Source of the DNA: Ruminococcus sp.
Lineage (GTDB): Bacteria > Bacillota > Clostridia > Oscillospirales > Ruminococcaceae
DNA length: 32,240 nt
NCBI GenBank assembly: GCA_017437285.1
Contig: JAFSBM010000072.1
Span: 1 to 32,240 of the forward strand
Direction: 5' to 3'
The notes below the pieces were generated by a model. It did not search any database. It saw nothing but the letters and a program-made list of their open reading frames with translations, and was not told the origin of the DNA. Position 1 is the stretch's first letter. Every line of letters begins with the position of its first letter. Position numbers and translations under genes: made by a program. This document shows, one piece after another, positions 7,598-15,395 of this stretch.

Positions 7598-8617
7598 TCA
7601 GCGATATTTATATACTGTAGCAGCCTCAAATCCGTCAAGGAGAGTTGTCATACTTCCGAATGCCATACCTGTTCCCTTGGCAACGCAGTTTACAGCGTCC
7701 TTGGCGATTGTGCAGTTTATGCCGAGAGTACGCTTGATAAGCTGAGTAAGACCGCCCAATAACGCACCGCCGCCTGTGAGAAGAAGTCCGTTGTCGTAAA
7801 TATCGCCTACAAGTTCAGGTGGAGCATCTTCAAGAACTTTTCTTATTGCCTCCATAATGAGGAAAGTTTCGTCCTCAATCGCCTGATAAAGTTCAATTTC
7901 GCTCAGCTGAATCTGTGCAGGGAGTCCCTTTGCAAGACTTCTGCCCTTGACAGTATATGTTACCTCATCTGTGGGGTCATAGAGGTTGCAAAGCTCGATT
8001 TTCAGCTTTTCCGCTGTACGCTCGCCAATGAGAAGCTTGTACTTGTTCTGGAGATACTTGACAATAGCCTTGTCAATGGTATTTCCTGCATTTTTAATTG
8101 TGTGAGAAGTAACAACACCGTTCATTGAAACGATAGCCACATCGGTAGTACCGCCGCCGATGTCAACAATCATATGTCCTTTTGCCTTGGCGATATTAAC
8201 ACCAGCACCAATCATAGCGGCAATAGGCTCCTGAATGAGGTATACCTGACGTGAACCTGCACTTTTAGCGGCTTCAACAACGGCACGGCTCTCAATATCC
8301 GTAATAAATGAGGGAACGCAGATAATAATTCTTGGCTTTATAAGCTGTTTTCCCGTAACTTTTAAGATAAATTCACGAATCATACTGTGAGCAAGGTCAT
8401 CATCGGAAATAACTCCGTTGCTGACAGGTCTTGCAACGCAGATATAATCGGGATTTTTGCCAATCATTTCATAAGCTTCCTTGCCAACTGCAAGAACTCG
8501 TTCTGTGCGTGTGTTGTAGGCAATAACTGAGGGTTCGCTGAGAATTACGCCCTTTTTGCCCATTGTCATAACTATATTGGATGTACCAAGGTCTATTCCG
8601 ATATCTGTGTTTGCCAT
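7598..8617 (-). CDS. mreB: Rod shape-determining protein MreB/Mbl
   Basis: This actin-like ATPase forms membrane-associated filaments that direct elongation-phase cell wall synthesis. The 339-residue protein has the MreB phosphate-1 motif DIGIDLGTSN near the N terminus, the connecting IQEPIAAMIGAG segment, phosphate-2 VDIGGGTTDVA and the adenosine motif LLLTGGGALLGG. Length is normal. An AAAGGAAG site precedes the ATG. The start overlaps the 3' end of recD2 by 25 bases, suggesting co-transcription. MreC and MreD are not adjacent, so this may be a paralogue (Mbl-like) rather than the mreBCD copy. Confidence 0.92.
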   Translation of the reverse strand: MANTDIGIDLGTSNIVMTMGKKGVILSEPSVIAYNTRTERVLAVGKEAYEMIGKNPDYICVARPVSNGVISDDDLAHSMIREFILKVTGKQLIKPRIIICVPSFITDIESRAVVEAAKSAGSRQVYLIQEPIAAMIGAGVNIAKAKGHMIVDIGGGTTDVAIVSMNGVVTSHTIKNAGNTIDKAIVKYLQNKYKLLIGERTAEKLKIELCNLYDPTDEVTYTVKGRSLAKGLPAQIQLSEIELYQAIEDETFLIMEAIRKVLEDAPPELVGDIYDNGLLLTGGGALLGGLTQLIKRTLGINCTIAKDAVNCVAKGTGMAFGSMTTLLDGFEAATVYKYR

Positions 8618-10821
8618 ATTTCTTCCTTTCTGTGTGACAGCATATGTTTAAGACAGGTATAACGGCCTGTCCGTCTGTTATTATCAACCATTTTGTTTAT
8701 GTATTCTTCCGAACCTACGAGAATCAGAAGTTTTTTTGCTCTTGTAACAGCGGTGTACAGCAGATTTCTGTAGCACAGCTTTTCAAATACGCCCATAACA
8801 GGCATAATTACAGCTTCAAATTCACAGCCCTGACTTTTGTGAACGGTAATTGCATAGGCAAGTTCAACCTGTGACAGAAGTTCAAAGGTGTAAACCGCAA
8901 GTCTGCCGTCAAAGTTAATCTGAACGGTTTGTGCGGCAGGGGATATGGCTATAATTCTGCCAATATCGCCATTGAAAATGCCTGTTCCCTGCTCATTGTC
9001 CTTTTTCCACACAATGTCATAGTTGTTGCGTATCTGCATAACCTTGTCGCCTACACGGTAAGTATAGAGAAATCCTTTGTGTTCAGCTTTATCCCTTGCA
9101 GGAGGATTGAGTTTTTCCTGTAAAACCTTGTTCAGTTCAACTGTGCCTACCGTTCCCTTGCGAGAGGGAGCAATAATCTGTATATCGTCCATTGGCGAAT
9201 ACTTGTAGGCATTGGGCAGACGGCGTTTCGCAAGGTCAACCACTAAATCTATTGCATTGGGGAATTCAGTTCTCTTGAAGAAAAAGAAATCGCTGTCCTT
9301 GCGTGTAACATCGGGATATTCTCCCGATACGATTTTGTGGGCATTCATAACAATTGAACTTTGCTGAGCCTGACGGAAAATTTCAGTCAGCTCCACCACG
9401 GGAACGCATTTGCTTGCAATAATATCTTTCAGAAGATTTCCTGCACCAACTGAGGGCAGCTGGTGAAAGTCCCCAACCATAATAAGACGGCAGCCAAGCC
9501 TTAATGCCCTTAAAAGCTTTTCAAAGAGAATGGAATCAACCATTGACATTTCATCAATTACGATTACATCGCAATCGAGGGGATTATTCTCATTATGGGC
9601 AAAAACAAGCCTGTCTGAGGTATCGAAAACCACTTCAAGAAGTCGGTGAATTGTCTTAGCCTCTCTGCCTGTCAGGTCAGACATACGTTTTGCGGCTCTG
9701 CCTGTGGGGGCGGCAAGGAAAACCTTGTCACCACGCTTTTCAAATATGGAAATTATAGCGTTAAGGGTAGTAGTCTTACCTGTACCGGGACCGCCCGTAA
9801 GCACCATAAGTCCACGTGAAACGGCAGTTGTAATAGCCTGACGCTGTTTTGCTTCATATTTTATATTTTTCTCCGCTTCCTCCATATCAATGAGGGTATC
9901 GTAATTGAAATCTTCGGGAGAAATGAAATCACGGATTACGTTAATTCTATCCGCAATCAGCTGTTCCGCATAGTAGAAATCGGGGAGAAACACGAACTCA
10001 TTATCATCAATAATATAGTTGAAAAGCTCGTTATCCTCCAGCCCTGCGTTATAGGAATCATAAAATTCCTTTTCGGAAATATTCAGCTTATCTGAAACAA
10101 CTTTAAGCAGATGTTCAATAAGCATACAGGTGTGACCTCTTTCGGAAAATGCACGGAGAATATATTGAATTCCTGCAATAATTCTCTTGTCGGAATTTCG
10201 TGGAATATCAAGTTCACGGGCAACTGAATCGGCACGTGTAAATTCCACATCAATACCGTCGGAGCAGAGAATATATGGATTCAGCTTTATAAGGTCAAGA
10301 GAATTTCCGCCATATCTGCGAAAAAGATTCATAGCAAATTTAGGCTTTATATTGAATTGAGAAAGAAAAGAAGTGACGGCTCTGAGGGAAAACAGCTTTT
10401 TAGCCTCCTCAGCGATTTCGTCGCATTTTTTTCGGGAAATGCCTTTGATTTCGCTGAGTCGGTATGTATTATTTTCGATAATTTCAAGGGAAGCTGCCCC
10501 GAACATATTGACGATTTTCTTTGCAAGTCCGGGACCTATGCCTTTAATAGCACCTGAGGCGAGATATTTTTCAATATTCACAGCATTTTCGGGCAGCTTT
10601 CTTTCGCAGTATTCAGCCTTGAACTGAGTGCCGTATTTCTGAGAAGTTGTATAGTTGCCCTCAAGAATAAGCACTTCGCCCTCCTCAATATCGCCCAGGT
10701 TGCCGAAAACAGGGATAAGTTCTCCGCCTGCATCAAGGTCAAGAACGATATAGCCGTTTACAGGGTTTTTGAAAAGTATATTTTCAACTGAACCTTCAAT
10801 ATGAAGAAATTCTCCAGCCAT
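8593..10821 (-). CDS. recD2: RecD2-type ATP-dependent DNA helicase
   Basis: A 742-residue SF1B 5'-3' helicase of the RecD2/RecD-like (TIGR01448) family, involved in DNA repair and replication-fork maintenance without RecBC. It shows the N-terminal OB-like domain (VENILFKNPVNGYIVLDLD), helix-hairpin-helix repeats (about residues 90-145), Walker A GGPGTGKTT (Lys about 349), Walker B VIVIDEMSMVD, motif VI-like AVTRAKK and the SH3-like C-terminal region AYAITVHKSQG. I place the start at the ATG at 10821 because AAAGGA is 8 bases upstream; a TTG two codons earlier is too close to that site. A promoter at 10863-10891 precedes it. The gene overlaps mreB. Confidence 0.93.
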   Translation of the reverse strand: MAGEFLHIEGSVENILFKNPVNGYIVLDLDAGGELIPVFGNLGDIEEGEVLILEGNYTTSQKYGTQFKAEYCERKLPENAVNIEKYLASGAIKGIGPGLAKKIVNMFGAASLEIIENNTYRLSEIKGISRKKCDEIAEEAKKLFSLRAVTSFLSQFNIKPKFAMNLFRRYGGNSLDLIKLNPYILCSDGIDVEFTRADSVARELDIPRNSDKRIIAGIQYILRAFSERGHTCMLIEHLLKVVSDKLNISEKEFYDSYNAGLEDNELFNYIIDDNEFVFLPDFYYAEQLIADRINVIRDFISPEDFNYDTLIDMEEAEKNIKYEAKQRQAITTAVSRGLMVLTGGPGTGKTTTLNAIISIFEKRGDKVFLAAPTGRAAKRMSDLTGREAKTIHRLLEVVFDTSDRLVFAHNENNPLDCDVIVIDEMSMVDSILFEKLLRALRLGCRLIMVGDFHQLPSVGAGNLLKDIIASKCVPVVELTEIFRQAQQSSIVMNAHKIVSGEYPDVTRKDSDFFFFKRTEFPNAIDLVVDLAKRRLPNAYKYSPMDDIQIIAPSRKGTVGTVELNKVLQEKLNPPARDKAEHKGFLYTYRVGDKVMQIRNNYDIVWKKDNEQGTGIFNGDIGRIIAISPAAQTVQINFDGRLAVYTFELLSQVELAYAITVHKSQGCEFEAVIMPVMGVFEKLCYRNLLYTAVTRAKKLLILVGSEEYINKMVDNNRRTGRYTCLKHMLSHRKEEIWQTQISE

Positions 10822-10862
10822 TTCCAAATTCCTTTCGTTTATTCAATCATTCACTCATTTCT

Positions 10863-10891
10863 ATTATACTACATTTTTTCCTGAAATGCAA
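10863..10891 (-). promoter_or_regulatory. Sigma-A promoter for recD2-mreB
   Basis: On the minus strand TTGCAT (10886-10891), a 17-base spacer and TATAAT (10863-10868). It overlaps the last codons of the upstream small membrane-protein gene. Confidence 0.65.
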
Positions 10892-11207
10892 ATATTTCAG
10901 CAAAAAAATTTTTCATTTCGGTATAATGAATAAAAGCGGCATCGGGATTATTGTCAACAAAGCGGCTGCACAGGTCAATCTGACGATTATTTGCAGAAAA
11001 ATCCACAAGTACAACCTTTCTTCTGCCGCATCCCCAACGCATAAGATATTCCAGACGCATATCGAAAAGTTTATCGTCGGCATAGACAGGAAGAACTGTC
11101 ACATAAGCAGGTGCACCGTCAATTGAAATATCCGTAAACAGGTTTACGATTTCGATAATGGCAATAACTGCGAGAATTACCGCAGCTGTTATAATAATTC
11201 CGTCCAT
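10869..11207 (-). CDS. Small membrane-anchored protein of unknown function
   Basis: I do not recognise this protein. It is 112 residues with one N-terminal membrane segment (about residues 3-24, IIITAAVILAVIAIIEIVNL) and a C-terminal domain facing the cytoplasm or outside, containing YVTVLPVYADDKLFDMRLE and a basic WGCGRRK motif. The start is set at the ATG at 11207 because AAAGGAG lies 9 bases upstream; an ATG 33 bases earlier lacks a site. It follows the MATE gene by 48 bases and probably shares its transcript. Confidence 0.75.
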   Translation of the reverse strand: MDGIIITAAVILAVIAIIEIVNLFTDISIDGAPAYVTVLPVYADDKLFDMRLEYLMRWGCGRRKVVLVDFSANNRQIDLCSRFVDNNPDAAFIHYTEMKNFFAEIFAFQEKM

Positions 11208-11255
11208 AGCAAAAAACTCCTTTCTGCACATTATATGCAAAAAGGAGAATTTGTG

Positions 11256-12620
11256 TTATAGCGGATTGACTGCCTTTTTCTTTTTGAGGTGAAAAAGAAT
11301 AGCAAAGAGAATTATCTGTACCGTAAAAGTCATTGTCCAAGAAATGATATAGGAGATGTAGAGGACTTCAAGAGTGTGGTATTCGGGTATTGCGAATACG
11401 GAGTAAATCCAGATAATTCGGAAAACGCAAACACCCATAACGGTAATTATCATAGGGAGGACGCTGCTGCCAAGTCCACGGAGTAAGCCTGTGGAAACGT
11501 CCATAATTCCGCAGAAACAGTATGGAACAGCAATATAAAGCAGACGGGTAATGCCGTATCTTATAGCTTCATCCGAATCGGGAATGTAAATGGAAAGGAG
11601 AGGACGGCTGAAAATATAGGAAGATACACCGAGAACTGTACCGACGGTAAATACAAATCCGAGGGAGATAAAAGCTGTCTTTTTCACACGGGTGAAATTA
11701 TTTGCACCGTGATTTTGACCTGTGAAGTTGAGAGCCGATTGAGTAACGGAATTCATTGCAGTATAGACAAATCCCTCAATATTTCCGGCGGCGGAATTGC
11801 CTGAAACCGCAATTGAGCCGAAAGAGTTGATAGAGGACTGAATAAGCACATTTGAAATTGAGAAAAGTGAGCCTTGAATACCCGCAGGCAGACCAATTCG
11901 CAGAATTTTCAAAAGGGGCTTCATATATAATTTCATTTTTTTAGGAATGAATTTGCAGGAATCTGTACGCTTCATCAGAGTGCGGATAATAAGCACCGAT
12001 GAAAGACATTGTGAAATTGTAGTTGCAAGGGCAACACCTGCCACGTCCATTTTAAAGACGATTACGAAAAGCAGATTGAGGAGAACATTTACAACGCCTG
12101 CAACTGTGAGGTGAATGAGAGGGGAGCGGGTATCACCTGCGGCACGGAGAATTGATGCACCGAAGTTGTAAAGCATACTTCCGATAATTCCGCAGAAATA
12201 AATCTGCATATAAATGGTTGAAAGGCGAATTGTATCATCGGGAGTCTGCATAAGTCTGAGGATTGTTTTTGCTCCCGAAACTCCCACAACAGTGAGAATA
12301 AGGCCGCAAATAAGGGCAAGGGGAACTGATGTATGTACAATTCGGTGAATATCATCGTCTTTTCCTGCACCGATTGCGTGAGCCACGGAAACGCCTGAGC
12401 CTACGGAAAAACCGATAAAAAGATTTGTAATGAGGTTTATAACGGGGCCTGTTGCACCTACAGCACCAACTGAAACGCTTCCGCAGTATTGCCCGACTAC
12501 GACCAAATCCGCCGCATTGAAAAGAAGCTGCAGAACACCTGTGAGAATTATGGGAATTGTATATGTTATGATTTGTTTAAGCAGAGGACCACGAGTCATA
12601 TCAATGGATTTGCTGTTCAT
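11256..12620 (-). CDS. MATE family multidrug/cation efflux transporter
   Basis: A 454-residue integral membrane protein with the usual MATE length and about 12 hydrophobic segments in two repeats. The N-terminal signature MTRGPLLKQIITYTIPIILTGVLQLLFNAADLVVVGQY and the second-half counterpart GLPAGIQGSLFSISNVLIQSSIN are typical of clostridial NorM/DinF-type exporters, which couple Na+ or H+ influx to efflux of cationic drugs or metabolites. The substrate cannot be told from sequence. AGGAGG precedes the ATG. A GATGTA/TACATC inverted repeat lies in the leader (about 12645-12663). Confidence 0.92.
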   Translation of the reverse strand: MNSKSIDMTRGPLLKQIITYTIPIILTGVLQLLFNAADLVVVGQYCGSVSVGAVGATGPVINLITNLFIGFSVGSGVSVAHAIGAGKDDDIHRIVHTSVPLALICGLILTVVGVSGAKTILRLMQTPDDTIRLSTIYMQIYFCGIIGSMLYNFGASILRAAGDTRSPLIHLTVAGVVNVLLNLLFVIVFKMDVAGVALATTISQCLSSVLIIRTLMKRTDSCKFIPKKMKLYMKPLLKILRIGLPAGIQGSLFSISNVLIQSSINSFGSIAVSGNSAAGNIEGFVYTAMNSVTQSALNFTGQNHGANNFTRVKKTAFISLGFVFTVGTVLGVSSYIFSRPLLSIYIPDSDEAIRYGITRLLYIAVPYCFCGIMDVSTGLLRGLGSSVLPMIITVMGVCVFRIIWIYSVFAIPEYHTLEVLYISYIISWTMTFTVQIILFAILFHLKKKKAVNPL

Positions 12621-12692
12621 ATGAAAACCTCCTTATGTGCAAGATGTACAAATATTACATCTCTGTTTTGTTGCATATTACTATCATATTAT

Positions 12693-12721
12693 ATTTTACT
12701 CCTTTGATTTCAATTTGTAAA
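12693..12721 (-). promoter_or_regulatory. Probable promoter for the MATE gene
   Basis: On the minus strand TTTACA (12716-12721), a 17-base spacer and TAAAAT (12693-12698). It is a weaker match than the others in the window. Confidence 0.45.
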
Positions 12722-12795
12722 GACATAAAAAAATATTCTATGTATTATTCAGTTTTATGCGACTGTCATTAATATTTTATGTAGACTTTTTATAC

Positions 12796-12825
12796 AAAAA
12801 TACCGCACAGAAATTCCGTGCGGTA
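12796..12825 (-). terminator. Intrinsic terminator of the CarD-like gene
   Basis: TACCGCAC (12801-12808) pairs with GTGCGGTA (12818-12825), and on the minus strand the stem is followed by a run of T. It lies directly after the CarD-like stop codon. Confidence 0.85.
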
Positions 12826-12830
12826 GTCTG

Positions 12831-13331
12831 TTAAATTTCGAATTTTGATATAAAATCTTCAACCTTGTCCTGTTCAATGCCGAAAGCTATGGAAATCTCC
12901 TTGTCAATGAGTTTTTTTGCAAGTTCAAAATTTCTTCTGTCGGCTTTTATAAGCTGTTTTCCGCTTTTTTCACGGCTGATTTTTTTACAGTAAATTTCCT
13001 GCATAATGCTTATTAATGCCTTATAATCGCCTTTTTTTACAGCGTCATTGAAATTTATGCTTTTATCATATGGAGCAGCTGTGCCGCATTTCATCATTTT
13101 TATAATTTCAATAAGAGTTTCCTTTGAAAGCAGTGAACGGAGCATTTCGTCAGCCTTTTCCGAGGGAACATAAAAAGTTGTATTCAGTTCAAGAGGTGTA
13201 AGAACGATATATTCTTTGCTGCCGTTTCCGTCAAAATCCTTTTCTACCATATCGCCAATACAGCATATTTCCGTGCCGCCATAAATCACATTCTGACCTT
13301 TTTTAAAATTCAAATAATCTGCCCCTTTCAT
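12831..13331 (-). CDS. CarD-like transcriptional regulator
   Basis: A 166-residue protein with the CarD/TRCF-RID fold at its N terminus: residues 8-60 contain FKKGQNVIYGGTEICCIGDM and YIVLTPLELNTTFYVPSEKA, the RNA-polymerase beta-interacting module. The C-terminal half is helical and basic, as in CarD proteins that contact promoter DNA. Clostridial relatives are this length. The upstream in-frame extension (to 13460) lacks family similarity, and GGGGGAG lies 5 bases before the ATG at 13331, so I use that start. It has its own promoter, a hairpin in its leader (CTTGCC/GGCAAG, about 13350-13380) and a terminator, so it is monocistronic. Confidence 0.85.
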   Translation of the reverse strand: MKGADYLNFKKGQNVIYGGTEICCIGDMVEKDFDGNGSKEYIVLTPLELNTTFYVPSEKADEMLRSLLSKETLIEIIKMMKCGTAAPYDKSINFNDAVKKGDYKALISIMQEIYCKKISREKSGKQLIKADRRNFELAKKLIDKEISIAFGIEQDKVEDFISKFEI

Positions 13332-13415
13332 ATTGCTCCCCCAACTAAACCTTGCCGTCAAATACTCGGCATTTTGGCAAGTTTTAATTGGTAGAGCAAT
13401 AAAGTGTATAATATA

Positions 13416-13444
13416 ATTATACCACTTCTGGGAATTCTTTTCAA
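13416..13444 (-). promoter_or_regulatory. Sigma-A promoter for the CarD-like gene
   Basis: On the minus strand TTGAAA (13439-13444), a 17-base spacer and TATAAT (13416-13421). About 75 bases of leader include a 6-bp-stem hairpin. Confidence 0.7.
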
Positions 13445-13489
13445 AGCCACTTTTGCACAAAAATCCCTGCTGTGTTTTTGGTGAAAAAG

Positions 13490-13519
13490 CTCATATAAAG
13501 CCTGCCGAAATGGCAGGCT
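13490..13519 (-). terminator. Terminator of the XRE/membrane-protein operon
   Basis: AGCCTGCC (13499-13506) pairs with GGCAGGCT (13512-13519) around a 5-base loop. On the minus strand it is followed by TTATATGAG, an imperfect U tract. Confidence 0.65.
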
Positions 13520-13523
13520 GAAG

Positions 13524-13955
13524 TTACATTTTCTTTTTGTAATATGTCTTAACTGCAACAGTAATAATTGCTCCGACCAAAACATCAATACAAAGTGTAA
13601 TTGATACGATTTCGCTGAAAAATCCGCTTACAATAACAGCAATTGCAGTCAGATAGAGTGAAATTAGGCTTGAAGTATGCATGGTTTTCTTGGCTATTTC
13701 AGCATTTCGCTCATCGTTTTCCTCTATGTATTTCTTTTTCAGATATTCTTCATTTCGGAGAGTAACTCCCATACTTGTGCAGGCAGCTATAGCAGCCACC
13801 ATCATGGCAACAAACATACCATGAACTAATCCCTGTGCGAACTCGCTTGTATTCTGTGAAAAATGACGTGCTGCAAAGAAAGCAGCAGGCAGAATACAAC
13901 ACATAATTGAAGTAAATCTGAATCTCTTTTCGTATTTTTTTCTGAATTCTTCCAT
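13524..13955 (-). CDS. Four-helix integral membrane protein, unknown function
   Basis: A 143-residue protein with a basic N terminus and about four hydrophobic helices arranged as two pairs around a charged cytoplasmic loop (RNEEYLKKKYIEENDERNAEIAKK, residues 68-91). Similar proteins commonly lie beside small XRE regulators in Firmicutes, but I cannot name the function. Its ribosome binding site (GGAGAA) is embedded in the last codons of the upstream regulator gene and only 2 bases separate the stop from the ATG, so the two are translationally coupled. It is the last gene of a three-gene operon. Confidence 0.8.
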   Translation of the reverse strand: MEEFRKKYEKRFRFTSIMCCILPAAFFAARHFSQNTSEFAQGLVHGMFVAMMVAAIAACTSMGVTLRNEEYLKKKYIEENDERNAEIAKKTMHTSSLISLYLTAIAVIVSGFFSEIVSITLCIDVLVGAIITVAVKTYYKKKM

Positions 13956-13957
13956 TT

Positions 13958-14173
13958 TTATTCTCCTATTAAATTTTCATCGCCCTCAAATATAAAAAGC
14001 TCCTCAATGGTAATGCCGAAAAATTGTGCGGCTTTGTGGGCAAGGGTCAATGAAGCGTTATATTTCCCGTTTTCAAGGGAAATAATAGTCTGTCGTGTTA
14101 CACAGAGAGCGTCGGCAAGCTCCTGTTGCGTGACTTTTCGGCTTTTTCTCAATTCCTGTATTTTGTTTTTCAA
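13958..14173 (-). CDS. XRE/Cro-CI family small transcriptional regulator
   Basis: A 71-residue, stand-alone helix-turn-helix protein (residues 5-60, with the HTH at QQELADALCVTRQTIISLENG). It resembles the short YozG/YgzD-type regulators that control adjacent membrane-protein genes. The start codon is TTG, overlapping the preceding gene's stop as TTGA, with a GAGGAAA site 9 bases upstream. It lies between two small membrane-protein genes. The operon promoter contains four copies of a 9-bp motif, so autoregulation by this protein is the natural hypothesis. Confidence 0.9.
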   Translation of the reverse strand: MKNKIQELRKSRKVTQQELADALCVTRQTIISLENGKYNASLTLAHKAAQFFGITIEELFIFEGDENLIGE

Positions 14174-14370
14174 GGCTTTTCCTCACTATTTCCACTGTAT
14201 ACTATAATAACTGCAATAGCTACAGCCATAGTAATCCACGGAAATGCAGCTTCGGTAAATTCAGCAAATGCACCGCCGATATGACTGCTGCTCAAACGGA
14301 GTATAACCGCTGCAGTTACAAAAATTGTTCCGATATTTTTAACAATACTTCTGACTTTTTGATTAAGCAT
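14170..14370 (-). CDS. Small two-helix membrane protein, first gene of the XRE operon
   Basis: A 66-residue protein with two hydrophobic segments (about residues 14-30 and 43-60). I do not recognise its family. The ATG is preceded by AAAGGAG. Its TGA stop overlaps the TTG start of the regulator by 4 bases. Its position directly behind an operator-rich promoter suggests it is co-regulated with the four-helix membrane protein two genes downstream. Confidence 0.75.
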   Translation of the reverse strand: MLNQKVRSIVKNIGTIFVTAAVILRLSSSHIGGAFAEFTEAAFPWITMAVAIAVIIVYSGNSEEKP

Positions 14371-14391
14371 AATAATTCTCCTTTCAAATTG

Positions 14392-14457
14392 ATGTAAAGT
14401 TCACCTTACATTTATAGTATAGCACACTTTACATTAATTGTCAAGTGGACTTTACAT
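14392..14457 (-). promoter_or_regulatory. Promoter with four phased operator-like 9-mers
   Basis: On the minus strand TTGACA (14439-14444), a 17-base spacer and TATACT (14416-14421) form a promoter. The motif ATGTAAAGT occurs upstream of the -35 (14449-14457), within the spacer (14426-14434) and after the -10 as ATGTAAGGT (14403-14411), with starts exactly 23 bases apart. A fourth, inverted copy (14392-14400) forms a palindrome with the third. Binding there would occlude polymerase. The likely ligand is the XRE regulator encoded by the operon. Confidence 0.8.
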
Positions 14458-14584
14458 TTTTTTGAAAAAATTTTTTAGAGCCGTTTTATAAATGCAATTT
14501 ATTTCAAATCAGACACAAATAAGATTATTCGCATATAATAAGTTGTCACAGATTTGTGGTAAAATAAGCCAAAGGAGAAAATTT

Positions 14585-15322
14585 ATGCCTGTAATTTTTT
14601 TAAGTCCCTCCACACAGGAGTGGAACAAGTATGCCACAGAGGGCAACGAGGAGCTTTATATGAATCTACTTGCAGATAAAATGGAACCATATCTGCGTTC
14701 AAGCGGAATAGGATATGTGCGGAATGACCCCGACAGAAATGTTCAGGGAGCAATTGCCGATTCAAATGCAAATTATTATGACGTTCACCTTGCACTGCAT
14801 TCCAATGCCGCACCAGAAAGCCTGTCGGGCAGATTAAGGGGAGTTGACATATATTTTGCCCCTAAAAGTATAGACAGCGAAAGGCTTGCAAATATAATTG
14901 CAAATAATATGAAAGAAATTTATCCCATTCCCGAAAAATCACGGGCAATCCCGACAAATTCCCTTGGAGAGGTGCTGCGTACAAAGGCGGTTGCGGTGCT
15001 TTGTGAACTGGGGTATCACGACAATACATCTGATGAAGCGTGGCTGAAAAATAATCTTGACGCTATTGCTGAAAATCTTGTACGCTCCCTGTGCGATTAT
15101 TTCGGAATACCTTATATTCAGCCTGTACCCGAATTTTACGGTATGGTCAACACAGACGGCAGTAATCTGAATATCCGCAGTTATCCGTCATTAGAGGGCA
15201 GAATTATAGGAAGAATTCCCGACAATGCCGCTGTGCTGATTACGGGAGCAATTCCCGATTGGTATGTGGTGAATTACAACGGAATAATCGGATATTCAAG
15301 TTCTGATTTTATTATAACGTAA
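14585..15322 (+). CDS. N-acetylmuramoyl-L-alanine amidase (amidase_3 type) with C-terminal SH3 domain
   Basis: A 245-residue protein with an amidase_3-like domain (about 1-180) and a bacterial SH3 domain (about 188-245, NLNIRSYPSLEG...IGRIPDNAAVLITG...WYVVNYNGIIGY). It would cleave the lactyl-peptide bond of peptidoglycan. Zinc-site candidates are E22/E23, H72 (LALHSNAA) and the catalytic E141 (CELGYHDN). The usual N-terminal GHGG histidine is absent: the segment reads FLSPSTQEWNKY, as in a clostridial/phage-lysin subgroup. There is no signal peptide, so export would need lysis or a non-classical route. The ATG at 14585 follows AAAGGAG; the open frame extends further upstream without a ribosome binding site. 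Confidence 0.85.
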   Translation: MPVIFLSPSTQEWNKYATEGNEELYMNLLADKMEPYLRSSGIGYVRNDPDRNVQGAIADSNANYYDVHLALHSNAAPESLSGRLRGVDIYFAPKSIDSERLANIIANNMKEIYPIPEKSRAIPTNSLGEVLRTKAVAVLCELGYHDNTSDEAWLKNNLDAIAENLVRSLCDYFGIPYIQPVPEFYGMVNTDGSNLNIRSYPSLEGRIIGRIPDNAAVLITGAIPDWYVVNYNGIIGYSSSDFIIT

Positions 15323-15338
15323 AATCGCAATATTTTGC

Positions 15339-15367
15339 TTGATTTTGAATAAATTATATGATATAAT
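15339..15367 (+). promoter_or_regulatory. Promoter for the dockerin GH43-like gene
   Basis: TTGATT (15339-15344), a 17-base spacer and TATAAT (15362-15367). The predicted start site is about 20 bases upstream of the MITE, so the element would be transcribed as part of the 5' UTR. Confidence 0.65.
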
Positions 15368-15395
15368 ATAGTCAGCATAATTCGAAATAAATAAA

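Noticed and set aside
7598-8617. Assigning this gene as DnaK/FtsA-like from the actin-fold motifs
   Set aside because: Length, the DIGIDLGTSN start and IQEPIAAMIGAG match MreB/Mbl; there is no substrate-binding domain as in DnaK nor the 1C domain of FtsA.
12645-12663. GATGTA/TACATC inverted repeat upstream of the MATE gene as an operator
   Set aside because: Only 6-bp arms, a single copy and no adjacent regulator; insufficient to call a separate regulatory site, so it is mentioned only in the gene entry.
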